Origin: a virus
Strand: one strand, 5' to 3'
Virus record (IMG/VR): IMGVR_UViG_3300030388_001259
Coordinates: 1-44,806 of that record
Length of the DNA stretch: 44,806 nucleotides
In this document: piece by piece, positions 5,949 through 11,257 of the stretch
How positions within the stretch are numbered: the stretch's first letter is position 1
Layout of the letters: each line of letters starts with the position of its first letter
Made by a program: the position numbers and the translations under genes
The notes under the pieces: generated by a model
The model's database searches: none
What the model was told of the DNA's origin: nothing
What the model saw: the letters and a program-made list of their open reading frames with translations, nothing else

Positions 5949-6263
5949 GTGAGTGAACCCTGCACATGGCCTAGCGGTGCTTGCGCCTGCATGATGGCAC
6001 AGGAGGCAAGGCCTGATGACTATGCAGGCCGCGTCTGGATGCACTGCGAAGAAGGGCTTAACTTTTCTAAGGCCAGCATGTCCCGCTTCGTGATGTTCTG
6101 CCTTGGCAACAACGTCGAGATCGGCAGCATACATCCGTTTAATGCGAGATACCCGCGCTGCCAAGTTTCGGCAGCGATACGGTTGCGGCCTGACCAGTTT
6201 GCGGCATTTGAGGCAGAGACTGGCGGCACTCTACGCAAGCCACCGCGCGTGAGCCTAAATTGA
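5949..6263 (+). CDS. Hypothetical protein downstream of attP
   Basis: 104 aa from the GTG at 5949, chosen because upstream in-frame codons run back into the attP repeats; the start is uncertain. The sequence contains GRVWMHCEEGLNFSKASMSRF, NVEIGSIHPFNARYP and RLRPDQFAAFEAETGGTLRK, giving the impression of a compact alpha/beta protein with a cysteine-rich N-terminus (PCTWPSGACACMM). No family is recognised. It lies beyond the core of attP, so in a prophage it would sit at the opposite end from int. Confidence 0.6.
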   Translation: MSEPCTWPSGACACMMAQEARPDDYAGRVWMHCEEGLNFSKASMSRFVMFCLGNNVEIGSIHPFNARYPRCQVSAAIRLRPDQFAAFEAETGGTLRKPPRVSLN

Positions 6264-6520
6264 CCGACCCCGCCGCGATCATCCGCGACTTAGCCCGCGC
6301 CCGTGCAGTGTTTCAGCAGCGCACCATCTTGGCCGTGATAGGCCACCACACAGGAGATAGCCCGATGACTGACCCCGTTCCTAACAGCCGCCGCAGTCCG
6401 ATGGAGCATGAGCATAGCCTCCCTAGAATGAATGTTTGGTTTGGACGGCAACATCTTCTGCCGCGTCTCTGGCGGATTGCGTCATTCTCTCAATCCATGA
6501 CGCCGGGTCGCGAGTTTTAG
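6260..6520 (+). CDS. Small protein, probably disrupted 3' end
   Basis: An 86-codon ORF from a TTG at 6260 that overlaps the previous stop, or 51 codons from the ATG at 6365, which has AGGAG 8 nt upstream. The first part (TDPAAIIRDLARARAVFQQR) looks helical and genuine. From about 6420 the frame runs antisense through a convincing minus-strand gene and loses protein-like character. The gene was probably truncated where the 6.4-8.1 kb cassette begins. Low confidence in the exact limits. Confidence 0.35.
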   Translation: MTDPAAIIRDLARARAVFQQRTILAVIGHHTGDSPMTDPVPNSRRSPMEHEHSLPRMNVWFGRQHLLPRLWRIASFSQSMTPGREF

Positions 6521-6659
6521 CCGCCAGCGCCCCTATGCCAATTCCAAAGATCAACGCCAGCCGCGCGGCTAACTCTGGTTCGTTAGGCTGTCTGCCAATA
6601 TCGCGGGCCAGATCGTCGCTGATCCGCTCGATTGCGTCTATGGCACTATGATCCGACAT
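6423..6659 (-). CDS. Small helical protein, last gene of RHH operon
   Basis: 78 aa from the ATG at 6659 with AAGGAG 8-9 nt upstream. Sequence: MSDHSAIDAIERISDDLARD, then PELAARLALIFGIGIGALAA, which is hydrophobic enough for a weak membrane or core helix, then a polar amphipathic tail (ERMTQSARDAAEDVAVQT). It closes the leftward operon that begins with the ribbon-helix-helix gene. No family is recognised. Confidence 0.6.
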   Translation of the reverse strand: MSDHSAIDAIERISDDLARDIGRQPNEPELAARLALIFGIGIGALAAKTRDPASWIERMTQSARDAAEDVAVQTKHSF

Positions 6660-6670
6660 GCGCTTGCTCC

Positions 6671-6814
6671 TTAATCTAAAGTTCTATCGGCGGGGTTCCG
6701 GCTATACTTGCAAAGGCGGTTGACCTGATTGCGGTTGACCTTCTGGCCCGCGACCTTGCCGATCTTGTCCAGCGCGTCAGCCTGATCCAGCGACGACCAC
6801 CAGATCGCGCACAT
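6671..6814 (-). CDS. Small 47-aa protein, unknown
   Basis: ORF from the ATG at 6814 to TAA at 6671, starting MCAIWWSSLDQADALDKIGK. The middle is basic (GKVAGQKVNRNQVNRLCKYS) and could contact nucleic acid. It lies between the GIY-YIG gene (10 nt away) and the 78-aa gene, whose Shine-Dalgarno directly follows its stop. No clear Shine-Dalgarno precedes its own ATG, so translation would depend on coupling. Function unknown. Confidence 0.45.
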   Translation of the reverse strand: MCAIWWSSLDQADALDKIGKVAGQKVNRNQVNRLCKYSRNPADRTLD

Positions 6815-6823
6815 GTCGGCGCG

Positions 6824-7357
6824 TCACGATGTCACAACGTGTATGCCTTCAAGAACAGCATCTTCCATCATCCGATCAGTTACAGGGATACCCGGCTCAA
6901 CATAGATTATGTCACCCCTGCGGCATATCTTGAACGCCAGCAGCATCGAAGCCAGATCCGCTCCGAACATGTGGCTTTTTGGAACGCCTTCCGGTTGGAA
7001 GTCAGGCCAGCCGACAGAATAGGAATTGCCCAGCATCGGCCCTTGCATCGGGGCCATCTTTGGCACGGCATCAACTACAACGTCACGCTTTGGCGACAGC
7101 ATGGACGCAGCAAGGTAGCGCGGCTCGTGACGATACACGACGTTGTGTTGCGGGCGCTCACGATCAATGGCGACACGTTCCGCCCGCGCCGCATCCTCGC
7201 GCGTGTCGTGCCATTCAACCTCCATAAATCGAATATCACCATACCAAGACGCATTGGCTTCATGGCTCTTTGACCGCGTGAAGGGGCATTGAGATATACC
7301 GACATACAAAAGCACATCGGATTCACCGTAGAAGCGATAGAGGGCTGATTTAGTCAT
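6824..7357 (-). CDS. GIY-YIG domain protein (putative nuclease)
   Basis: 177 aa. The first 75 residues look like a GIY-YIG nuclease: ALYRFYGESDVLLYVGIS supplies the two signature strands (LYRFY and YVG, residues 6-20), followed by Arg28 in FTRSKSH, a glutamate at 60 in DAARAERVAI, and a terminal asparagine in PQHNVV. Residues 85-177 form a second domain of unknown type (PVTDRMMEDAVLEGIHVVTS at the end). Its ATG overlaps the stop of the RHH gene by 8 nt, so the pair is co-translated. It could be a homing-type or defensive nuclease. It is paired with a DNA-binding regulator rather than an intron. Confidence 0.72.
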   Translation of the reverse strand: MTKSALYRFYGESDVLLYVGISQCPFTRSKSHEANASWYGDIRFMEVEWHDTREDAARAERVAIDRERPQHNVVYRHEPRYLAASMLSPKRDVVVDAVPKMAPMQGPMLGNSYSVGWPDFQPEGVPKSHMFGADLASMLLAFKICRRGDIIYVEPGIPVTDRMMEDAVLEGIHVVTS

Positions 7358-7505
7358 CTGACTTCCCCTTCACAAAGGCCATGATAGCGGCCTCAACCGC
7401 CGCCGTGCGTGAAGGCGGAACGGGTTGCGATTTAATCCACTCGTCAAGAGCGGCGATTACATCAGGCTCTAAGGCCAGACCCAGCGGGATTTTTCTGCGT
7501 GCCAT
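7350..7505 (-). CDS. Ribbon-helix-helix (CopG/Arc-like) regulator
   Basis: 51 aa from the ATG at 7505 (7511 is an alternative in-frame start). The order is a beta strand (KIPLGLALEP), a helix (DVIAALDEWIKSQ), a turn with PPSRTAAV and a second helix (EAAIMAFVKG), which is the ribbon-helix-helix fold. Such dimers bind short repeats and usually repress their own operon. The predicted promoter places the transcript start almost at the ATG and there is no Shine-Dalgarno, so a leaderless message is likely. The 16-bp inverted repeat at 7541-7582 is the obvious operator. In toxin-antitoxin logic this would be the antitoxin, with the GIY-YIG protein as partner, but that is untested. Confidence 0.78.
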   Translation of the reverse strand: MARRKIPLGLALEPDVIAALDEWIKSQPVPPSRTAAVEAAIMAFVKGKSDD

Positions 7506-7518
7506 TATCATGAGGTAA

Positions 7519-7604
7519 AGAATAGTTTGCGAGTCTGCAAATGTCAATACGTGTATTAGTGTGTATATACACGTATTGACATGAAGGATCAGGGCTGCTA
7601 ATGT
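7519..7604. promoter_or_regulatory. Divergent promoters sharing a perfect inverted-repeat operator
   Basis: Leftward promoter: TTGACA (7547-7542), 17-bp spacer, TATTCT (7524-7519). Rightward promoter: TTGACA (7576-7581), 17-bp spacer, TAATGT (7599-7604). Both -35 boxes lie within the arms of a perfect inverted repeat, ATGTCAATACGTGTAT (7541-7556) and its complement (7567-7582). A 12-bp palindrome, GTGTATATACAC, lies at 7561-7572. One regulator bound here would silence both operons together. Confidence 0.85.
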
Positions 7605-7662
7605 CTTTTATAGAGGGGCAATGTAGCCCAAACCAGACACAGAAATTAAGGACCGACAAGCC

Positions 7663-7830
7663 ATGATGAACCTGCCAGCCAAGGTGTTTAACGATTACGA
7701 AGCCGCTGCACACGTTTGCCGGTTCATGGACGAAGCCGAGTTTCGCATTGTCACGGGCCCCAAGGGATCAGGCCGCTGCAACGTGGAAATTCTGGACGAA
7801 GACACCGGCGAAGTTGTCGGAAAACTTTAA
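7663..7830 (+). CDS. Small protein, unknown (rightward cassette operon)
   Basis: A 55-aa ORF from tandem ATGs at 7663 (MMNLPAKVFNDYEAAAHVCR), downstream of the strong promoter at 7576-7604 and with a weak AAGGA upstream. The second half (FRIVTGPKGSGRCNVEILDE) is beta-rich, ending TGEVVGKL. It looks like a compact single domain. No family is recognised. Sharing the operator with the RHH/GIY-YIG operon ties it functionally to that cassette. Confidence 0.6.
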   Translation: MMNLPAKVFNDYEAAAHVCRFMDEAEFRIVTGPKGSGRCNVEILDEDTGEVVGKL

Positions 7831-7852
7831 CCCCACAAAGGACACCTGACAG

Positions 7853-8083
7853 ATGGACACTCTAGCCGACGCGCTGCCACGAGAGATTGACCGGATACAA
7901 GCCAAGCGGGATCGGTGGATCAAGATCGCCGCTGAACACCCAGAAATGGCATCTGGAATGAACCTTACGATTGCGCTCATGCAGCACGAAATCGGGGCGG
8001 CTGTTCGTGCGGCTGCCTCTGGCGAGACTGTGCAAATGATGGCGTCTATTGAGGCGCTTCGTGCATATTCTCATGACGACTGA
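7853..8083 (+). CDS. Small helical protein, unknown (rightward cassette operon)
   Basis: 76 aa starting MDTLADALPREIDRIQAKRD, with AAAGGA upstream. It appears entirely helical: a charged first helix, a middle helix (SGMNLTIALMQHEIGAAVRA) and a third helix (TVQMMASIEALRAYSHDD). It is followed within 40 bp by the bidirectional terminator at 8120. Function unknown. As second gene of the divergent operon it may be the effector or immunity partner of the 55-aa protein. Confidence 0.62.
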   Translation: MDTLADALPREIDRIQAKRDRWIKIAAEHPEMASGMNLTIALMQHEIGAAVRAAASGETVQMMASIEALRAYSHDD

Positions 8084-8119
8084 AACCCCTTACACAATAG
8101 GACACCCCAAACGAAAGAA

Positions 8120-8150
8120 GCCCGCCAGCAATTAAGCTGACGGGCCTTTT
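8120..8150. terminator. Bidirectional intrinsic terminator
   Basis: GCCCGCCAGC (8120-8129), loop AATTAA, then GCTGACGGGC (8136-8145) form a 10-bp stem with one wobble pair, followed by CTTTT on the plus strand. On the minus strand the stem is followed by TTCTTTCG. It lies between converging operons: the cassette operon ending at 8083 and the late operon ending at the holin (8172). Confidence 0.85.
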
Positions 8151-8171
8151 CGGGTCTGCGGTAATCAAGGT

Positions 8172-8354
8172 TCATTGTCGGAGGCTGGGGGATCGGCGTT
8201 TGGCGATAATCGACCACGCGACACCAGCCACAGTGATGATTGCGCCGACGATCAATTCGGTCTCGGTGCTGTCGATGATGCCGCGCGAGGCAAGCGCGCC
8301 GCCTGCGGTTGTCAGGATGTGGCGGGCGATGCCGAGGATTTCTTCACGGGTCAT
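8172..8354 (-). CDS. Putative holin (Pam3 gp28-like)
   Basis: 60 aa with AAAGGA 8 nt before the ATG. A first moderately hydrophobic segment (residues about 8-24, GIARHILTTAGGALASRG) is followed by the turn IIDSTETE and a clear transmembrane helix at about 34-51 (LIVGAIITVAGVAWSIIA), with a basic tail (KRRSPSLRQ). Size, topology and the ALASRGIID signature resemble the Pam3-gp28 holin group. It lies directly after the amidase gene. Holins open the inner membrane to release or activate the endolysin. It is the last late gene before the terminator. Confidence 0.72.
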   Translation of the reverse strand: MTREEILGIARHILTTAGGALASRGIIDSTETELIVGAIITVAGVAWSIIAKRRSPSLRQ

Positions 8355-8370
8355 GGCGTTTCCTTTCGGG

Positions 8371-8916
8371 TTATACGCGGGGGTCGTGTTGATCGGCCAG
8401 CAGGCGCACAGCGTCCACTAGGGCGATAAGTTTGGCTTCCGTGGCTAGGTCTGCCGTTTCTGCGGGATGCACGTCAGGGCCGCGCTGTGTGTCTGCCAGC
8501 CATGTGCTGACCTTGAAGCCGGGGCAGGCTTTCGCGGCGTATTCGTTGTGGCCAGTTACTTTCTTGATGCTGTATTTAGCCATCAGATCCGCCAGCAGCT
8601 TGCGCAAGGCGGCGTCCTGCGCTGGCGTGAAATTGTCCGCGAATGTGTCGCTTGCCGCCGAGCCATGACCGCCGAAAAGGCTAATGCCGATGGTGCCAGT
8701 GTTGCGGCCCGAAACGTGCGCGCCGACCGTGCCGAGTGGCCGACCAGTTGCGACCGTCCCGTCACGGTCGATCAGGTAGTGATAGCCGATATCAGACCAG
8801 CCGTTGCCAAGGTGCCAGCGCTTGACCTCCGCCACCTTTGCCGATGTGGATTGGCCGTCACGCCAGTCCGCTTGGGTCGCGGTGCAGTGAACGATGATTT
8901 CGTTGAGCGTTCGCAT
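8371..8916 (-). CDS. Endolysin: N-acetylmuramoyl-L-alanine amidase (Amidase_2)
   Basis: 181 aa from the ATG at 8916 (GAAGGT upstream); longer in-frame starts are not supported. The protein aligns by eye with T7-lysozyme-type zinc amidases: His10 (IIVHCTAT), Tyr45 (IGYHYLIDRDG), His123 (VTGHNEYA) and Cys131 (KACPGF) match the zinc ligands and catalytic region. It cuts the bond between N-acetylmuramic acid and L-alanine of peptidoglycan. There is no signal peptide, so it needs the neighbouring holin for export. The C-terminal 40 residues (VHPAETADLATEAKLIALVD) are a short helical tail. Confidence 0.92.
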   Translation of the reverse strand: MRTLNEIIVHCTATQADWRDGQSTSAKVAEVKRWHLGNGWSDIGYHYLIDRDGTVATGRPLGTVGAHVSGRNTGTIGISLFGGHGSAASDTFADNFTPAQDAALRKLLADLMAKYSIKKVTGHNEYAAKACPGFKVSTWLADTQRGPDVHPAETADLATEAKLIALVDAVRLLADQHDPRV

Positions 8917-9040
8917 GTTTTTGACCTTCAATGTGATGTAATAAAACCGCCAGCTTGTCTCGCAATGGCGCTGGCCGAACACGGCGACCCAGCACCGCCA
9001 GAACGGCGACGTGTGGCGATGCGACCACGCGCGGGCGCAT
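8858..9040 (-). CDS. Possible small overlapping ORF upstream of endolysin
   Basis: A 60-codon ORF whose ATG (9040) has GAAGGA about 8 nt upstream. It starts MRPRVVASPHVAVLAVLGRR and overlaps the endolysin start by 59 nt in another frame. A hydrophobic stretch (VAVLAVLG) is present, but the rest is basic and histidine-rich. The good ribosome binding site is the main argument. Its role, if translated, could be to moderate endolysin translation. Confidence 0.3.
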   Translation of the reverse strand: MRPRVVASPHVAVLAVLGRRVRPAPLRDKLAVLLHHIEGQKHANAQRNHRSLHRDPSGLA

Positions 9041-9054
9041 AGCGTGCGTCCTTC

Positions 9055-9066
9055 TTGCTATAGCAA
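9055..9066. promoter_or_regulatory. 12-bp perfect palindrome
   Basis: TTGCTATAGCAA in the gap between the membrane-protein gene ending at 9078 and the endolysin cluster. It could be a protein-binding site or a small RNA hairpin controlling entry into the endolysin and holin genes. No T-run follows it, so it is not a typical terminator. Confidence 0.3.
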
Positions 9067-9077
9067 TGTGTGATTGG

Positions 9078-9416
9078 TTACGTCTTGCCGTGCCGCAGTT
9101 CTAAACGCAGATCGCGCACGTCTAGCTTGAGGTCGTCGGCGGCGTCATGCACCCGAATGGCCGCGTCCGTGTTCCGGTGCAGCGCGTGGGTGTTTTCCGT
9201 CAGGGCAGTCACGATGCTTTTAGCGTGCGCGTCTGAAACCAATGCGCCTGCGACTTCCAGCGTGGCGCGGGGTGGATCATCCTTTCGTGCCAGTGAAACG
9301 CGGCGGCGAATTTCAATTAGCCCAACCGCTAAAAAACCGAGAAACGTCATGATCATTTTGCCGATTTCGGTGAAGGTTTCCTCGGGAACGCCCCGGAGCC
9401 ATTCAAAGAAACCCAC
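9078..9416 (-). CDS. Membrane-anchored coiled-coil protein of the lysis region
   Basis: 112 aa from a GTG at 9416, which follows the TAA of the gene upstream. A single transmembrane helix (residues about 16-35, IGKMIMTFLGFLAVGLIEI) is followed by a basic segment (RRRVSLARKDD) and a long helical tail (VTALTENTHALHRNTDAAIR, then DDLKLDVRDLRLELRHGKT) that probably forms a coiled coil. This is the size and topology of small inner-membrane lysis accessories such as i-spanins or pinholin-type regulators, but no lipoprotein partner was found. Assignment is tentative. Confidence 0.55.
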   Translation of the reverse strand: MGFFEWLRGVPEETFTEIGKMIMTFLGFLAVGLIEIRRRVSLARKDDPPRATLEVAGALVSDAHAKSIVTALTENTHALHRNTDAAIRVHDAADDLKLDVRDLRLELRHGKT

Positions 9417-9417
9417 G

Positions 9418-9858
9418 TTACGCACCGCGCGGCTTGATATCTGCCAATGCGTTAAGCGCGTTTTCAATCTCGATGGGGAAAACTATGGTGAGGTAAACAA
9501 TCACGGCGGACAATGCGCCCCCGGCGTAGATCGCAGCGGACAAGAAGCCCCAGCCAAACCAGCCCCAGAACACCATGCCGACAACGGACGCGAAAACCCG
9601 CATATGCGGCGAGTAGCGAAACCGCTCAAATGAGCCGTTGACGGTCAGGGCGACAAGCCGGACGAACGCATAGACCAGCAGAGCCACGCCCCACGCCTCT
9701 TGCGGCATGGTTTGTGCTAGTGCAGAGAATGACCGCGATGTCTCGAACATGCCGTCTTGGAACAGCAGCGCCGCCCCCAGCAGCGTGGCCGGGATGACCA
9801 TGCGCCACTCGTTTTTGCGGTAGGGGTAATGCGCCTGGATGCCTCTAAGCGTTATCAT
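9418..9858 (-). CDS. Multi-span membrane protein of the lysis region
   Basis: 146 aa with about four hydrophobic segments: residues 20-34 (MVIPATLLGAALLF), 55-75 (EAWGVALLVYAFVRLVALTV), 86-107 (MRVFASVVGMVFWGWFGWGF) and 108-128 (ALSAVIVYLTIVF). Its start overlaps the TGA of a 19-codon ORF. Position between the tailspike and the endolysin, plus multiple spans, makes a holin-like or lysis-timing role plausible. It resembles hypothetical membrane proteins of many alphaproteobacterial phages; no specific family is claimed. Confidence 0.65.
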   Translation of the reverse strand: MITLRGIQAHYPYRKNEWRMVIPATLLGAALLFQDGMFETSRSFSALAQTMPQEAWGVALLVYAFVRLVALTVNGSFERFRYSPHMRVFASVVGMVFWGWFGWGFLSAAIYAGGALSAVIVYLTIVFPIEIENALNALADIKPRGA

Positions 9859-9914
9859 TCGCGCGGCCCCGCTTGCAGAATCGGAGGCGCTGCCCCCATG
9901 TGTGTCTCACTCAT
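9855..9914 (-). CDS. Possible 19-aa leader peptide
   Basis: ATG at 9914 to TGA at 9855, encoding MSETHMGAAPPILQAGPRE, overlapping the ATG of the membrane-protein gene by four bases (ATGA). The ATGA coupling is the only evidence. It may serve as a translational lead-in where the late transcript leaves the antisense acyltransferase region. Confidence 0.3.
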   Translation of the reverse strand: MSETHMGAAPPILQAGPRE

Positions 9915-9943
9915 GCCGGTATCCTTAGTGTCGGTTTCGAGGA

Positions 9944-9979
9944 GGCTGGCGGGTATGGATTGCACTCCTACCGCCAGCC
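9944..9979. other. Hairpin between acyltransferase and lysis genes
   Basis: GGCTGGCGG (9944-9952) and CCGCCAGCC (9971-9979) are perfect 9-bp inverted arms with an 18-nt loop. No clean T-run follows on either strand. It lies just upstream of the plus-strand acyltransferase and downstream of the tailspike on the late strand. It may insulate the conversion gene, end antisense transcription or stabilise the late mRNA. Confidence 0.5.
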
Positions 9980-10033
9980 GATTGCTTATTGTTTCTGCAG
10001 CAACTAAAACCACCAAAAAATAGAGAGATTAAA

Positions 10034-11257
10034 ATGGTTACTGCATCCATATTTCTAGCGATTATTTGCCCCGCCGTTCTTTGCACTACCCTGTCCCGAA
10101 TAGGCCTAACGCCCACCACACCGAGTGGGGCAAGGCTCGGGTCAATAGATGGCCTACGCGGATACCTTGCACTTCTCGTAGTCATACATCACTTCGCAGT
10201 CTGGCAAGTCTATGCGCAATCTGGAATTTGGGACTTGCCTGCAAATACATTCCTAGCGAACGCAGGAAGCGGTGGCGTTGCTTTGTTTTTCATGGTTTCC
10301 GGCGCACTTTTTTATGCGATACTTGACAATCGCAGCGGGCATTTTCCATTTATTCCCATCTATACGTCACGAATATTTAGAATTACACCGCTACTATGGA
10401 CTGCCGTGTCTGCCCTTTTTGCAATCGGTTTTTATCGCGGGGGTAGCTTAGCTGGTATCGACATAGCCAGCGGTCTGCGTTGGATGTTCCTTTTAGGGAT
10501 GCCGCAAATGATGGACAGCACAATTTCAAGAGAGGATATGGCTAGTGTCCTCTGGACATTGAGGTGGGAATGGATTTTCTATCTCAGCTTGCCCGCTATC
10601 GCTTTCTTTCAGCGGTCCCAACCCTGTCGCGGAAACCGGTTAGCGTTTATATTTGCCTTATGCGCTGTTGTAATGTTGGCGAGGGGCGCAGGATTTGGAC
10701 CAAGGCCCCCCTCCTTCTTTATACTTGGCGTTTTGGCTATCGAAATAGCTAAGTGCGATAAATGGGCTAAATTATTGCGCTACAAGTCGGTTGCGATTGC
10801 GACAATTCCATTTGGCGTAATAGCATTTTGCTCAATTCCATCAATATACTCACCTCTTGGTGGAATACTGCTGTTCGTCATCTTTCTACCTATTGTAGCG
10901 GGGAATGACTGGTTTGGGCTTTTATCCGCAAATTTTAGCCGCACACTTGGCGAAGCCAGTTATGGCATATATTTGCTGCACGGAATAGTTTTGTCTGTAA
11001 CCTTTCATGATATCGGCTTGCGGACTTTGCCTGAGCCTAACAGATGGATATATTTACCAATCATCACAACTGCCACGGCGGTAATATCTCTTGCGACATT
11101 CGTCGCCATAGAAAGGCCAGCGATCAGACTTGGAAAAAACGTTTCTTACCGCTTGTCTCAAGTCCTTTCAAAGGCCCCCGCTTATCCTAACTGCCAGCGC
11201 ACTTTAAACGATGGGTTGGAAAGTGTTACATCAGTCCCGCCCCGGCATATCCCATAG
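10034..11257 (+). CDS. Membrane O-acyltransferase, likely lysogenic-conversion gene
   Basis: 407 aa from the ATG at 10034 (AGAGAG upstream). It is an Acyl_transf_3/OafA-type integral membrane protein: the signature GSIDGLRGYLALLVVIHHF at residues 37-55 contains the conserved histidine, and about ten further hydrophobic segments follow. Family members move acetyl or other acyl groups onto surface polysaccharides. It runs against all neighbouring late genes, is visibly AT-richer, and its last 76 nt overlap the 3' end of the tailspike gene. A possible promoter is TTGCTT-N17-TAAAAC just upstream. These are marks of a moron expressed from the prophage to alter the host O-antigen and block related phages. 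Confidence 0.88.
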   Translation: MVTASIFLAIICPAVLCTTLSRIGLTPTTPSGARLGSIDGLRGYLALLVVIHHFAVWQVYAQSGIWDLPANTFLANAGSGGVALFFMVSGALFYAILDNRSGHFPFIPIYTSRIFRITPLLWTAVSALFAIGFYRGGSLAGIDIASGLRWMFLLGMPQMMDSTISREDMASVLWTLRWEWIFYLSLPAIAFFQRSQPCRGNRLAFIFALCAVVMLARGAGFGPRPPSFFILGVLAIEIAKCDKWAKLLRYKSVAIATIPFGVIAFCSIPSIYSPLGGILLFVIFLPIVAGNDWFGLLSANFSRTLGEASYGIYLLHGIVLSVTFHDIGLRTLPEPNRWIYLPIITTATAVISLATFVAIERPAIRLGKNVSYRLSQVLSKAPAYPNCQRTLNDGLESVTSVPPRHIP

